Positions 11,753-25,723 are shown, counted from the first letter of the stretch. The stretch is DNA of 64,000 bases from Chamaea fasciata (GCA_029207755.1 JARCOQ010000011.1:23339212-23403211); one strand, 5' to 3'. Translations and numbers: made by a program. The notes: generated by a model not told the origin, from the sequence alone.

Positions 11753-13197
11753 CCTTGCCCAGTGTCAGGAGCAGCGCCAGCACTGGACTGGAAACCCCCC
11801 TCTTGTCACACTCAGTGGCTTTTGTCCCATCTTAAATGATCAGAAAATGAACTGAATATGTAGTTCGCAGGATATTTTGTTCAGCACCCACATGTGCATT
11901 GCTGGCAATCACACAGCCTGTGCTTCACAACCAAGCAAAACAGCGAATGTAATTAATTTTATTTGAGAATCCTCTCCGAGCACATTTGCCACCCGTTTCA
12001 TTTCGCTGCCACCTCGGAAGTTACACTGACCAACGTCACTTACCCTGAAGACACACAAGAAAGAGAATAAATATCATTGTTGGTGTCAGAATATTCAGTC
12101 TATGTAGATGCATTATATACTTTGCTTGAACTGTGTCATAATAGAAAAAGCAAGGCAAACTTACAAATTTTTTCTGCTCACACTTTCCTTTTGTCCTTTT
12201 TTTTTTTTTCTTTTTCCCCTAAATTTTGCATAGTACATATTGCAAGAGGCTTTTTGGTTTTCTCAGTTATATCCCCTCTAGTTATTATCTTGAAAGCAAA
12301 ATTCAGACATATCCAGCACCTTGAGGTTTCAGAATCAGGGATGCTGGGAAGGACCTGTTACTCCATCTTTTTTGCATATGCCCTTGCAGCCTGCTGTTTT
12401 CTGTTTATTCTGAAAACCTCGGGTAAAATGGAATCTTACAACTGAATTAATGAGGACAGACTTCAGTTCTGCGCAGGCAGCGAGCCGGGTTGTGGGGAAG
12501 GGAAATTCCTGTGCAGATCCCGGTGCATTGGGAATGTGGAATAAGCACAAACCACCAGGTTGTGCTGTTGCCCTTAAGCAATGCTCATCACCACAGAGCT
12601 GTGCTCGGCTCCTGGCTGCAGTTTGTCTGGGAAGACCCTGAAATCCTGGAAAACCAATTCTCTCGGACTCATTTTCACTTGTGATTATACAGCTCAGTAT
12701 TTTTTCCCCGGGTTTTGGCTGGCTTTGAAAGCCACCAGCAGTGTTTGCTGGCCACGAAATTCGGGTAGGAAAAAGAGTAAAAATAAACGGTAAAATTAAA
12801 AGTATTAAAAGAGTGAAAATAAAACGATTAAAATAAGATAATTAAAAATAAATCAGCCATCAGCATAGCCTTAGGATGTAAACACTGCACAGCTCACCCA
12901 AAAAATGGCAGGTTTTTTATAGTTTATACCCAACCTATTAATTTTTCCTGCAAACTTCGAAAAAAAAAATTCAATCTTTGCAGGTTTCCCATTGAACGTT
13001 TTCTAAGTAAACCACAGCTAAACTGAGCAGATTTGTTTCTATAGGAGTGAGCGCCTCAGACAGAGGAGTGACCCAGAGTTACTTTCCCACTCCATCTGAC
13101 AAAAGGGATGTGTTATTGCAGAGGAGTAATAACAGTTTTCATTAAATAAAGAATATTCAAGAATGGCCATGCAGAATCTGAACAAAAGTAAATCAAC
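11753..13197. other. Single-copy sequence
   Basis: No gene is supported. A T/C-rich run lies at about 12194-12218 and AT-rich repeats at 12770-12850. Confidence 0.45.
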
Positions 13198-13198
13198 A

Positions 13199-13685
13199 AA
13201 TCATAAAATCACAGAGCGGTTTGGGTTGGGAGGGTCCTTAAAGCCCATCCAGTGCCACCCCTGCCATGGGCAGGGACACCTCCCACCATCCCAGGCTGCT
13301 CCATGCCCTGTCCAGCCTGGCCTTGGGCACTGCCAGGGATCCAGGGGCAGCCACAGCTTCTCTGGGCACCCTGTGCCAGGGCATCCCCGCCCTCAGGGAA
13401 CAATTTCTGCCCAATATCCCATCTAAACCTCTCCTCTCTTGGTTTAAAGCCATTCCCCTTGTCCTGTCATTCCATGTCCTTACAAAAATTCCCTCCCCAC
13501 CCTTATTTTAGGCTCTCCTTCAGATACTGAAAGGCCACATAAAGTCTCCCCAGAGTCTTCTCTTTTCCAGGCTGAACAACCCCAATTCTGCAGCCTTTCC
13601 TCCCAGCAGAGCTGCTCCCTCCCTCTGCTCATCCTGGTGCCTCCTCTGGACTCTCTCCAAACATTGGGGAAGTTTGCAGAAGTAA
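13199..13685 (-). mobile_element. CR1 LINE 3' region, about 490 bp
   Basis: This is the best-preserved CR1 in the window. It starts with 'tcataaaatcacagag', the reverse of the terminal repeats. It goes on through 'ttgggttgggagggtcctta', 'ccatgggcagggacacc', 'ccaggctgctccatgccctg', 'gggcaccctgtgccagggc' and 'ccattccccttgtcctgtc', to 'ctctccaaac' at the right. Open frames here, including part of a 158-codon minus-strand frame, come from the element and its flank. Confidence 0.96.
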
Positions 13686-14055
13686 AGTAGAAGAGCAGGC
13701 CAAGCACAGAATTACACAAGTAAAGCTTTCTAGCCAACAAAACCCTGCATCTCAGCAAGAGGTGATGTTTTTGTCTCCTATTGCCACCCAGAGGTTTTTC
13801 TTCCTTGAATTCATCTGAGCACTTTTTGCAACCTTGTAAACATTCAGAGTCCAGAACATCTGGCGCCAGATCCATTGCATTAGTGAAAAATTCCATGAGC
13901 CGTGAAGAAACTTCCTTTTGGTTTGCTTTTGAACCCACCACCTGCCAGCCTCCCATGTGATAAAAGGAAAAAAAAAAAAAAAAAGCAAACCTGGCAAAGA
14001 TTCAAGGCTGCATCCTGATTCTTTCCCTCAGAAATGAAGGTTAATTGGATAAAAC
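13686..14055. other. Single-copy spacer between two CR1 tails
   Basis: A poly(A) run at about 13968-13984 is the only feature. Confidence 0.4.
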
Positions 14056-14058
14056 CAG

Positions 14059-14385
14059 TTCACAGAATCACCGGGTTGGAAGAGACCTCCAAGATCATTG
14101 AGTCCAACCCACGCCCTAACACCTCAACTAAACCATGGCACTGAGTGTCACATTCAAGCTTTTTTTAAACACATCCAGGGATGGTGACTCCACCACCTCC
14201 CCGGGCAGACAATTCCAGTACTTCATCACTCTTTCAGTAAAAAAACCCTTTTCCTAATATCCAACCTAAATTTCCCTTGCCGCAGCCTGAGACTGTCAGC
14301 TGGTGCCTGGAGAAAGAGCCCAACCCTCACCTGAGCACAGCCACTTTTCAGGAGATTGCAGAGAGTGGGTTTGTGACAGATGGGA
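14059..14385 (-). mobile_element. CR1 LINE 3' region, second subfamily
   Basis: The phrases 'cacagaatcaccgggttgg', 'agacctccaagatcattgag', 'ccatggcactgagtg', 'acacatccagggatggtgac' and 'tttcctaatatccaacct' mark this as a CR1 3' region on the minus strand. The subfamily differs from the neighbour at 13.2 kb, so the two are separate insertions in the same orientation. Confidence 0.94.
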
Positions 14386-17300
14386 CCATCCCACCACGGA
14401 AACCCAAACGGAGACCCCAAATCTTTAGATTTGGAGCAAATAACTGAGAGTCACATTTGGAGACGATTTAGTTGAATTTACATCACTAAGATTGTTTCTT
14501 CTCCTCTAAATATTCCCAAAGATTTGAGGACTCTTCCCCAACTACCCTTGAGCTTTTTCCCTGGCGCTGAGTAGCTTTTCCACCTTGTGCGCTTTCCTCC
14601 TCAACTGGTGCAACACCCACCGTCTCCCACCTCCCCTCAAAGCACTCCAAGGAAAAAAAGCTTTTAGCTCAACTTGAAAAGAAGAAGGAGGAAGGATCCT
14701 TTCCTTTCATGCACCTCGGTGGGAATACAGCAGATCAGGAGTTGTTAGAGCACAGTGAACACAACTCAGGTTATTCAGCTCCCAGGTGGGAGCTGGGGCT
14801 GTCCTGCCTTGCAGAGCACTACTTCAGCAGCAGATAACGGTGCTGCACAGTGGGCTTTCTCTCCTAAAATAGCCTCCTGAAGGATACAACCAGATTTTTA
14901 GCTCCTGAAATTCACGGCAGCACTTCAGAGCCCGCTCCTGTCTATTTCACCGAGGTGTGAATCTGTCCTTTCGCAGAGAGGGTAATTACATGTTGTACGT
15001 TCTCAAATTTCCTCCTGTCCAAATTATCGACAAGCAGCTCCTGCTGTGTCGAGTTCAGAGTCTCAGATGGGCTGATAAATGTGAATATTAAACCCCAGAA
15101 TTTCTACAAATTGGGGAAAGAGGGGGAAACCCTCGCCCTCCCATTGGACTTGTCCGAAATCTTGCCCCACAGATCTGTCGAGTGCTATCAGGAAGGTCCA
15201 CAGGATTAAAGCAATCCGACGGAGATCATCCTGTGGTGGTTTTAGAAGGCTTTTGACCCAATCCATCCCCAAAGCCTACCAGGGAAATTTGAAAACTGCA
15301 TGGTAAAAGGTAAATTTCTGCCATGGATTAAAAGGCATTGCTGAGATAGGGAAAACAAAGGAGAAGAAAAAAAAGATCTAATTCTTGACATACAGAGAGG
15401 TTAATGTGGACTGCCCCGAGATTCGCTGCTGGGAAGGATTTTTTTGGTCCCTTTAAATCCCTGGCATAATGCAAGAAGTCCTGGCTTACTCAGCAAATAT
15501 TCTGCACTTCTCTGCTGCAATAAATCCTTGTGCTTGCTTTAGCTCAGGCTCCAGAGCTGCTGTGCCTCAAATTGTAACAGCACCCACAAGACAGGCAGGG
15601 CACACGAGCAGGGAGCTCAATCTCGACGTGGTTCCACTTCATTAGCAATATCCCAAGGGGGGAATCTGTATCACTTGTGATTTCTCATAAATCAGAACAA
15701 AGACAATTTTTTCTCTTTTAAACATCCTGCCCGTCTGAAGCTCTGCAAGGCAGATAAAACAATTTTTTTTTCCCTTGTATATTTATGAAAAAAAAAAAAA
15801 TTTGGAACGGTGCTGGTGCTGTGGAAAATGCCGCTGTTATGTGGGAATGAATGGCATCAAAAAGATTCTTTAAATCCAAAGTAAACTTTCTCTTGAAGGT
15901 TTAAGTGATACCACGCACGTGTGCAGATGTTCAGCGTGGAAATAAGTCAGCAAGTGGAGCCAGCTGGAAAAAAACAGTGGAGGAACTTTCATCCAGATGA
16001 AGATTTATGAGTCTACCAATAGAGATACTAATGGATTCAAAGGTGGATGTTTGACTGCTCAAAAAAATTAAACAACTCAGTAAAAAGTGTCTGCTTATTC
16101 TTCTAAACCAACCCAAAATGGTTAATGTGTTTCATGACAAAAAAAAGATAAAACCCAAAGAAATGTTTGGTGTTATTCCACACCCTGTGGGTTTTGAATT
16201 GTTTCGTCATGAGACAGAAAATATGGAAAACATTCTGAAGGAGCAGACAGGAATGTCTTCAGAGCAGCAAGGGCTCAGAAAAGTGTCAAAGGAGTTTTAC
16301 ACAAGGCTCTGCTCTTTTTTTCACCATTTCAGCCGTGTCCCAGAAGCTGCCAGGCTGCCATGGGCACAGTGGTCAGAGAAACCTGACTCTCGAATATCCC
16401 AGGCACATAAAGCAAGATAAAAATCCTGACTTATGATGATTGCTCACTATTCAAAACATAAATTGATTAATGGTCAGTCCAGCCAAGAAGTTCTCTTGGA
16501 GATGTTATTTCATAGGCACCACGGCAGCAGGAACTGGCAGGAAACAAAGCTGAATATTTAATTTCCATTGTCAGTTGATGCAGTCATGATCCCAGAAAAT
16601 CAGCTGCCCTAAGCCAACCTGAACTGATATGTGGGACTCTGGAATATTTTCATTTGCATTATAAAAATACTGCCTGATGGAGGACACCTAAACCACCTCA
16701 TTTTTCTAAAAATATGTTTGAGAGCTTTCCCAGCTTCCACAGTACTTTTACCCTTTTGGGAATAATGGAGAACCGAAGTCAATAATTGTATTTTATTTCA
16801 GGTTTTGTGTAGCACATGCAAAGAATTCACCTTCTGTTCAAGATTCCCAGTTGGGAAGTTTTGATGATCCCTTATGGAAGAGCATTTTACACTCACTCAT
16901 GATTGGAAACTTCACTGCCCTTTCCAGATAAATCTACACAAATCTCTTTTTATTATAAATTTTACCATTTCTTCCCTTTCTTTATGTTACACTTATATGG
17001 AGGAAACACATTTCTAAGCCACTCAGCTTTTTGGGGATAAGAAAAAGAATTACTTTCCTCCCCATCATCCCAGTAAACTTTGTCCACCCTGTCCTTATCT
17101 GAAAGCATCACTCTTCATGTGGAAGGATCAAAAACATCGCATCAATATTTTCATTTTATTTCTTTGAGGTCAGGCTGATGGAGCACAGGTCAGCAAAAAT
17201 GACAGTGCCACCAAGACACAAAAAAAAATAAATAACTTGTGTAAAACACACACACGCAGTGGAAACCTCTCCAGATTCAATTTCTCTTCAAAAAGCTGCT

Positions 17301-17945
17301 TTATGTAATTCCATATTGACTGAGAGGATTTGGAAGGGGAAAACACATCCAAATTAAAATCGGCCACTTTAAAAACATGGAAAGAAAATTGCTGTGTAAC
17401 AGCCACACTTCTGCCAGAGAAACCCAAGTGTTAGAAAAGGGAAGAGAAAACTTCCGAGGGTTTTACAGACGGGAACTTTATTTTTCAGAATTCTTAGAAA
17501 TGCAATGATTTGCTGCTATTGGTCAGTGAAACGAGAGTGCTGCTCATGGAAAAGTGTTTATGCCGAGATGGAGAAGATGAGGAGCTCTGGAGCAGCCTGG
17601 CTTCTCCAGGACCCAAAGACCTGAGCACAAATCTATAAAAGGGGATTAATCCCACAGGAGGAAGAATGCAAAGATTTCACCAAGCAGCACTGCAGGATCC
17701 CAGGTGTTAATCAGCTGGGTTACCTGCAGCATCGACCTGCTGCCGCCCCAGGTAATGATTAACTTAATTAATTGTGCCAGCCCTGGCTGCTGCAGGTGCC
17801 CTTGGGGTCAGCTGGGAGAGAGAAAGGAAGGGAAAAACCGAGCACAGTTTCTGTGTCCTGAGGAAGCTGGAGAAGAAAGAGCCACTCCTCAGGGCTATCA
17901 GACAGGTTACATTAATAATTGGAATTTTTAACTGCAAAAGCTCTG
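14386..17945. other. Long single-copy stretch
   Basis: No gene or repeat family is recognised over about 3.5 kb. Small simple repeats only: an A run near 15788 and a CA run near 17249-17257. Frames of 60-100 codons show no domain. Confidence 0.45.
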
Positions 17946-17949
17946 GGGT

Positions 17950-18396
17950 ACTGATACCTTTTATCAGGGCTACCTAAAAAAAGAGGCTGGATAAAATTAA
18001 GGGAATAAAAAGCAGTTCTGTTTATTGAAGGGCCTCCAGGTACATTCGGGGCAGACAAAGCCCCCCAGGGCCTACACCCAAAACGGGCCCCGGGTCACGG
18101 GTTTTCACACTTTGATCAGTTTGGGCCATTTGCACATTGGGGGTTCATCTCCCAATTACAGCTCCAGCTAATGAAGTCATTTTCCCCAAGTTTTCCCCCC
18201 AACTCACTTTTGTTTCCATCTCCGGGGGCGTGAGGCAGTGAGGTGTCCTTGATCCCCAGGCCTGGAGAGGAATTGTTGTGTCTGCCCAAAATGGGGAAGC
18301 AGCAGCCGACCCTGTGTGTGGGGTTTGGAGTCACACACCAAAGAGCTGCAGGAGTGCAAATGTATGGAAAATAGAAAAGCCCAAATCCTGAGGCAT
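17950..18396 (-). mobile_element. Solo LTR, ERVK-like
   Basis: Read on the minus strand, this ends with an AATAAA signal (18021-18026 on the plus strand) and then an AT-rich tail with 'ttattcccttaattttat', the typical order in songbird ERVK-type LTRs. Its middle shares phrases with the LTRs at 49.9 and 61.9 kb, for example 'agctgtaattgg' and 'tgcaaatgg'. A likely 5' edge is the TG opposite 18394-18395. No target duplication could be confirmed. There is no internal proviral sequence. Confidence 0.75.
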
Positions 18397-21300
18397 CATT
18401 ATCATCAGGGCCTTGCTGAGCTGTGACCAAGGCTGATCTGCAAAGAGCTTCCCCAGCCCTGAAATCTCAGAGCCTCCCCAGCAGGAGAGGGGCAGGTTGG
18501 AAGTGAAGGCGAATCGCAGAGTCTGAGCTTTGCTGCTCTCATGGCACGGCTGCGGCACAAGGGAAAACCCTCCCGGAGCATCGACCCTCTGGCCACCGCT
18601 GCTGGAGGAGCAGGGGAGGAGCTCAGAAGGGAGAGCTCCGGTTTTGGTGTTTGTGACACACCTGCACACCTGAGAGAAGGAGCTTCATTTCCTGGATCCC
18701 TGGGGCTGGCTGCACCCCTGGTCTGGTGCCAGCCACAATCCCCGTGGGACCAACGAGGGGACAGGGCAGAGTCCAGGACCGAAGGGCAGCACAGTAACTC
18801 TGGAGCCCCTCCAGCTGTGCTGCTCTTCTCCTCTGCCTGCTGAAATGCCAGAGCTGTGCAGGTGGCATCAAATTCACCCAGAAAATCAAGGGGAACAGCA
18901 GGGCTTCATTTATTCACCCTAACCTGCCTGTCTGATCACATCAGCACTCCTGGATCAGAAAAGGAAGCAAAAGACCACCAACCTTGAGAGCTGGTTTTCA
19001 CATCCGGCTGCTTCTTTCCATGACTAAAAGAGTTTTGCTGGGCCAAGAGCTGATTACCAAAGTAGCCAAATCATTTCTGCCCAGAATTGCTGGCTAACCT
19101 GTCAGATAAGCAGGAGGTTGAGCAGCCAGCCACACCACATGACTGCAAGGACGTGCTATTTTTTATCTGTAAATAATGTGCTGAGGTAATGACACTTTGG
19201 CAAACAAGTAAATGAGCCACACACAGGTTCCTGCTCAGCTGTGTTTACACATCTCTGCTTTTCCCACTTTGCTGAGACCCTTCCCTGTTATCAAATATTT
19301 TTTGTGGTTACTGATAGAACCAGGGTTTTGTATTTGTTTTGAAATCCTTTCCAAGGTCCCAAAAAAGAACATACATGTTGATGTAATTGTTTTATAAAAC
19401 CATATGGAGTTTTAATTCGTGGGGTTGACTTGTCATTTGAGTGGAATTTAGATTCCACATTGCTTTTATTGGAAATAAAGAAGCGTTAACATCTAGAACA
19501 ACTCAGTTATTCAGTTTTCATGTCTGGCATTGCTGGGCTGGCCAAGTGTGGGACATCAGCTCAGTGAGAAAGGGCTGGTTCTGCTCAGGGAGCTGCTGGA
19601 GCATTGAACTACTTTCTTTTCCACTTCCCATTTTCTGATGAGAAAGAAAACAATTGTTTTGGGGGTTTTTTGTTTCGTTGGTTGGTCGGTTTGTTGTTGC
19701 TGTTTAAATACTATTTTCTGTGAGCAAATTAATTGAATTTAAAACCTCCGGAAAGAAGATGTCTGAGAAATAATTCCTGTTGAAGGAACTCCACTGTTCA
19801 GTTCTCATCTTATCTGCAGCTGTCACTCTCACGTTGCCACCTGACTGTATTCCCAGTCCTGTGTGTATTTACCTTCTGCATTGCAAAACCTTGAGTCTGA
19901 GCCATTTACTGTGTCCTGAATTTTGGCCATCCAGAACAACCCAGGGAACCTGGAGACAACCCTTGGCTGTCTCCAGCTGCTCACACAACCACCCCCAGCC
20001 TTAAGGAGCTGCTTGTTATCCTGCCCTTGATCCCGTGACATGAAACATTAAACGTCTTTAAAGGTTCAGAGGTGATCATGGCTCAAAGTTGAAGAGAGGG
20101 GTGACCCTCAGGAAACGTTCAAAGCCAGGCTGGAGGAGACAAGAGCTAAAAGGACTCCAGAGAAGTCTCCCTTGTGGAAACCCTGGGGGAAGGTGATGGC
20201 AGCAGTGTCTGAGCAGGCTCTGGGGGGAAAGCTGGGCCGGGGAAATGGGTTTGAGGCTGAAAAACTCACCAGGAAACCGGACTGGAGTCTCTCAGTTGTG
20301 ATTTTTCTTGATTTCTACAGTGTATAACAAAATGTGGCTTGGATCGTGTAGTTTTTCAGTAACTATTACTGCACCTAAGGAATACTTCACTAATGCCAAC
20401 AGTGCATTATTTTATTTGAGTAACTACTGGCATTTTTATTTTGATTATTAGCGTGTGAAAAATGTTCCCTGAGACCGCGATATTTCACCTCTGGATATCT
20501 GACTTTTTCTGTGCACATTAAGACAGCTCTGCCTTTCAGTCTTGCAATTTGGAAATACAATCTACACACACTTCACAAGAATTTACTGTCTCTCTTGATC
20601 CTTGACCTGTTTATATAGTAATTATTAACCAGCTTAATTCTGAGAACTCTGCTCGTGTTATGTTTTTATACAAGATATCTTGGCATGATTAAATGATGCC
20701 TCGTACAAGTCAAGGTTGTTTTTGCTCAACCAGAACAGCCACATTAATTCTAAATTCAGTGTAAACAAGAAGCAGAATAAATGTTTTCCAAGTAGAGGAA
20801 CAAACCTGGCAAGGAATAAAACACATTCATGCTTTTAAGGTTCATAATACAAGTGTGTAGAAATAGAGAATCTTGGTTTTCAAGAATGTCAGGCCATTTT
20901 ACAGTCCATGGTTTATGGATTGTTTTCCCTTTAATTTTGAGCTAATTCTTTACTTAACCAGCCTTAATCCTTAATCTATTTCTTTCCAGGTATTTATGAT
21001 TTGTGCATATATCCAAGCCTGAATTTAATTTGAGTCTGAATTGGGATTGATCCTGAGTGTCTTTTCAGGCAAGTGCAAATCAGGGCAGTGACTGAATTTA
21101 TTGAGGATAAATCAGCCCAGAGCCCTGCCATGAGCTCTGACTCCCAGAATTGTAGGGCTCCATCGATGCCAGTGCTGCTCTCAGGGTTTGTGTAAGGACC
21201 AGAAGAGTTACTGCTTTTAATAACTTATTATTACATGATTATTATTACGTGATTTCTCACCTCAGTGCTTCAAGGAAGTCATCCCCTAAACCACGCTCAC

Positions 21301-22970
21301 ATAAACCAAATACATTCAGCTTCGTAACTTTCTCTCCATAAAATACCTTTAAAAATAATATAAATACAAGCATCCCACCTTCCTTTTTCAGAATATTTCT
21401 TGTCTTCAGGATCAGCCTGGAAATTAGGCTGAAGAATTAAACAGATTGCTCTAATAAAGGTCTCAGCAATGCACAGATGCCACCTCTTCCCTGGTTTTCC
21501 CCTTCCTGTCCTGCTTTTTTTGCCTTCAGGTGTCGTGTCCTTGCCTTTCCTGCAGCATTGAGACTGAACATTCTGCTTCTCATCTCCTGATTTCTGCACT
21601 GCAGGACGTGTTGATTTTCCAGGCGTAAATTTATGGCATTGCAGATGTACAAAACGTGTTTTGCTGTAATAAAATATATTGATTTGCACTAAGACATGGA
21701 AAACCTTCCCTAGTATTTCCTTAATCCGCAATTCCTTGTGCATTAGTATCAAATCAAGACACCAAGAAGGATTTTTTAATGTGTTCTACCATAGACTGTA
21801 GCAGTGTCTAAAGTCTGAAAACTGATTTAATGTTGCCTACGCTCATTATTGATCATTAAAACTGGTACTAAAGTGAGTGAAGTCCTGTAATTTACCACAC
21901 ACTGAAATATTCCTGATCCTCCCCCAGTGTGAAGAGCCCTGCTCAAATCAAAATGAATAAACTCGGGATCATTTACACCGAGTGAGAGCTGGCACTTCCC
22001 ATGTTTACAAATATTTAGCTGCTTTCAAAATTGCCTTTTTCATACTGAAAGGGGAAAAAAAACCCAACAAACCCAAACCTTCCTGATTTATCATCTGAAA
22101 ATTTCTCTTTGCTTCCTACGTTCAATGGAGAGCCAGGAACCAAAATGCAGGGGCTGGAAAAAGGCAGGAATTGCTGGATAGAAATAGCTTCCTTCCCTAA
22201 AGTGGACAGTGTGATGGAATAAAAATCAGATTTTTCTATTTTTCTCTTTGATTAATATTTTTAGTCAAACTCTTTGCTGTGTGAATGAGTGGGCACATGC
22301 AATCAAACAAATTTACTAATGGTCTTTAGAGTTAGCAGTTTTAGAATCTAAAGACCCAATAAAAAAAATGAAGCCAGAGAAGAAAAACTCCAGAAAAGAA
22401 GTTTTACACCACCCCTAGACAGTATTTCTAGCAGAAAAAAAAAGAGTATTCTGACACAAATTGAGGTAAAAAATGTCCTCTACTAATAAATCTTTGGGTT
22501 ACTGCTACAAATATCCCCATTTCCCACCCCAGCAAAGCCTTTTTTTTTTTTTTCCTCCTGAGCAAACCAAAGCAGTTTGAAGATCCCGACTTGAGTTCGC
22601 CGTTTGAGAAGAGGCTGTGATCTCAGCCAGACAGGGATGGGAGCGGATTGCACAGTCAGGAGATAGGAGGAGTGTTTATTGGTTATTAAGAACAATTTCT
22701 CCTCTGATATTTCTGCATCTCCTGGTGTGGGATTTAAAACACACGGAGCTTGCACAGGAAGAGGCCGGGAGAAGATCCTGATCTTTTCAAGGCAGATGCA
22801 TTTCCTGGTGTCCTGGGGAATTGAAAAGATTCCTCTCTGCATTTCAATGGCTGGCATTCAGCCTGAGTTTCAGAAATCCCAGACCACAGGACTTCCATCT
22901 CCTCTATTATTCAGCAGTTTAATATGCAGCATTTCCTGATATTTACATCAAATGTCTTTCTTCCCTCATA
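18397..22970. other. Long single-copy stretch
   Basis: 18.4-19.0 kb is G+C-richer; 20.3-21.0 kb is AT-rich with many ATTA cores and no repeat match, and could hold regulatory elements. A minus-strand 151-codon frame (21297-21752) has no known domain. A poly(T) lies at about 22540-22552. Confidence 0.4.
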
Positions 22971-22974
22971 ATAC

Positions 22975-24030
22975 ATTCCCTTCACCTGTTAAACTCCTTC
23001 TGCCATGTAACAGAGTGAATAATTATTATCCTTTATTCAGGCTTATGTCCTCAGACATTTGAAAGCTGTTATTGTGTTCCTGCTTATTCCTTATTTGGCC
23101 AAATTATAACTGCTTAATTCCCTTCATTTTTCTTCCCACTTCAGCTCTCACAAAACCCCTTCATTTTTTATTCTGTCTCCTCTCTGATTTGCTGCCAATT
23201 TAACATCTTTCTGGGAGAGCATCTCTTATTGCTGCCGCATGCAGTGGCCAGAACAAGGTTGCAGATAATCCCTGCTTTGGGACTGCCAGCCATGCCCAAA
23301 ATCCTTTGAAGTCCATGGCTGCACTTCCATTGGATGCAAAGGGCACTGGATCCTGAACTTGCATTTTGCTTTTTATAATTCCTGTAGCATCCTCCTGCTC
23401 TCTCTCTTATCCATTGCCACTGTTCCATTCCCTAAAAGATAAACTGTTGTTCACCTTTTCAGTTACTCTGGTTCATGCTGGTTTTGTGTTTGCAGTAAAA
23501 TTATTTTATTCCCTTGATGAATCTGTTTTGGCCAGGTTTTATCTGTGTTTCCCATCAATCCTTTTTTTATTTCACTCTCCCGTTTGATATTTCAAACCTT
23601 TTAGGATGAGCATAATCTGTGCATTTAATTATGATCTCGATGATATCTTTTTTCTAAGCCATTCATGAAGATATAAAGTAAACTCAGACTAACAATCAGT
23701 GCGTGTTAGCCCAGTGGACATTTCCACCCATCTTGTTACCAGCTGTTTATCAGCATTTTTCCCACTTGTGCTTTAGCCAATATTCAACCCACACACCATT
23801 GTCTGCAGCCAAGCTGACTTGAATTAATTTTTCAATTAAGATTTCATGAGACAATGTCAAATGCTTTACTAAAATCCAAGTATCTGTCAACTCCCATACT
23901 GAGATTTCTTCTGGTTTTATCTTATTTGACTTTTTTTCCCTCGCTCCCTCTGTTTAAAGCTAATTCCTTGTACAAAGACGTCAACAACTCTTCCATGTCT
24001 GGATCACTTTGAAATTGTGCTTGTCAAAGG
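22975..24030 (-). mobile_element. Ancient CR1 LINE with decayed ORF2 and 3' region
   Basis: Both the coding end and the 3' untranslated part of an old CR1 can be recognised on the minus strand. The left half (about 22975-23620) resembles old CR1 3' UTR wording. The right half encodes reverse-transcriptase remnants, including a near-intact 'YLDFSKAFD' core at 23856-23883. Stops and frame changes are frequent. It is much older than the other CR1 tails here. Confidence 0.7.
23640..23890 (-). pseudogene. CR1 ORF2 reverse-transcriptase remnant
   Basis: The minus strand at 23856-23883 reads YLDFSKAFD, the conserved core upstream of the catalytic region in CR1 reverse transcriptases. It is followed almost at once by an in-frame TGA. 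Further downstream a phrase ending YIFMNGL (about 23660-23685) resembles the family's 'LFNIFINDL' region but lies after stops. The enzyme would copy CR1 RNA at a nicked target; this copy cannot make it. The catalytic FADD-type motif is not visible in this stretch. Confidence 0.65.
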
Positions 24031-25720
24031 TGGACTGGAAGTGTCTGTTTGCCCAAAGCCCACCCAGCTCAGGGTTTGCAGAGCATGAAAATGCTTCTTT
24101 CTCCTTCACTCTGCAGTGGCTGGGCTGAGCTGGACCAGGCTTTTCTGCCTAAATCCTCTCTCAGATTCCCAGTTCTCTCCATTATTTTAATTCACACAGC
24201 CAGAAAACACCTTCTGTCCATCCCTTATCATACAAAAGAAGCAGCAGATGAAGCTGTAATTCCACTCACTGATTTTTATGCCAATGAGAGAAATCTTTCT
24301 CCTCCTCCAGCCATCGCCTGGTGTCTGTGGTGTGCCCAAACTACCAAACCCAGGCTCCTGAAATCCAGGAGACTCTTCCTCAAAAGGTTCCAAAGATCTG
24401 AATTTATACAGTCTCATTTCTGGACATTAATCCTCTGTTTCTGTTGTTTTCAGAGGGACTAATCATGCAGTGAAGTGCTGCTCATTGTTAATGAAAATAG
24501 CCCAGCCTGGCTATTTTAGAGCCACTCTGTGTGGTATTTCGATGTTATTTAACATCTAGTTAATTCCTTTCATTCAGTGAAAGTACAAAAATAATTTTTT
24601 TTGCCTTTGTTAACTCACTGTATTCTCAGTCTTTCCTAAGGAACTTCTTTGTGGTTAAATAAACAGCAACTTCCTATGAACTTTCTTTCATATCCAAGTG
24701 AATCTCCAGCCACCAGGATGAATTTGTAATTAATTCATAGTAACCAGTTATAAGGTGTTCCTTCATTAATTCTGGAAGGGTATTACCAGAAAAGCATTTT
24801 ATAATATATTCAAACTCTTGCCAACAGAAAGGAACCAATAAGCAAATTCCGAAGAATTAAAATGCCTTCTCCCTCCATGAGAACAATGCAGGAGGACCAT
24901 CAATACCCAATTTTTTAGTAGGCAGACACTTAGATTAATTACTGAAGGATTATGTATTTCTTCTTAAAAAACCAGATTTGAATCTATGAAAGATTTAAAG
25001 GGGCTTTTGAATAATGAAGAAACTCATTGAAATTAAAGAAAGCCGATGGCTTCTATTTTATTGCAAGCATATTTTAAGGCTTGACAACAGTTGCAGTGTT
25101 CCCCTAATTTTTGCTGTAAAAGGGAAGTAAAACAACTGTTTATTGTGGCAATACCTCATAGTGCCCTACTTCTGTAAATTGTCTTTAAGCTCTAGGGTAA
25201 GGATGGAGCATTCATGTTTGTAAATTGGATACAAAAGCTGTTTCTGTGCAGTGGCTGCTGGAGCAAAAATTGCCAGGCAGAGACTCCCAGATTTATCTAA
25301 ACACGCTCATGCTCAGCAAGCTGGGAAGGTTTTCCTGCCTTGCTTTACCTGAAGTGCTGGTAGCTTGTGCTCCTTTCAAATGGTTTTTAATGTTTGGGAT
25401 GCAGAGCACAGGCCTTGAAAATGTTGTAGGAAATTCTCCTTGAAACAGCCCCAAAACTCTCAGAGCCATGCCAAAGTTTTGCATCTTTATCAAATTTATA
25501 ATTTTTCTAATTTTGATTTATAAAATAAATTGGCTGACCGGGCTTAACCCGCTCTCCCCGCAGTTCTTCATGAGGACACGAAGTTCCACAAGCAATAACG
25601 GGGAGAAAGTGACACTTTCATTAAACTTTCACGGGGGGAACAGGGGTGGTGTCATCCAGGTGCTGCTCCCTCCAGGTGTCACCCAGGAGGGACTGGGGGT
25701 GGCTTTGCCTCATCCTCCAC
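24031..25720. other. AT-rich single-copy stretch
   Basis: No gene is supported. 24480-25200 is AT-rich and free of recognised repeats. Confidence 0.4.
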
Positions 25721-25723
25721 GGA

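Noticed and set aside
21297..21752. 151-codon minus-strand frame
   Set aside because: No known domain. The flanks are AT-rich non-coding sequence.
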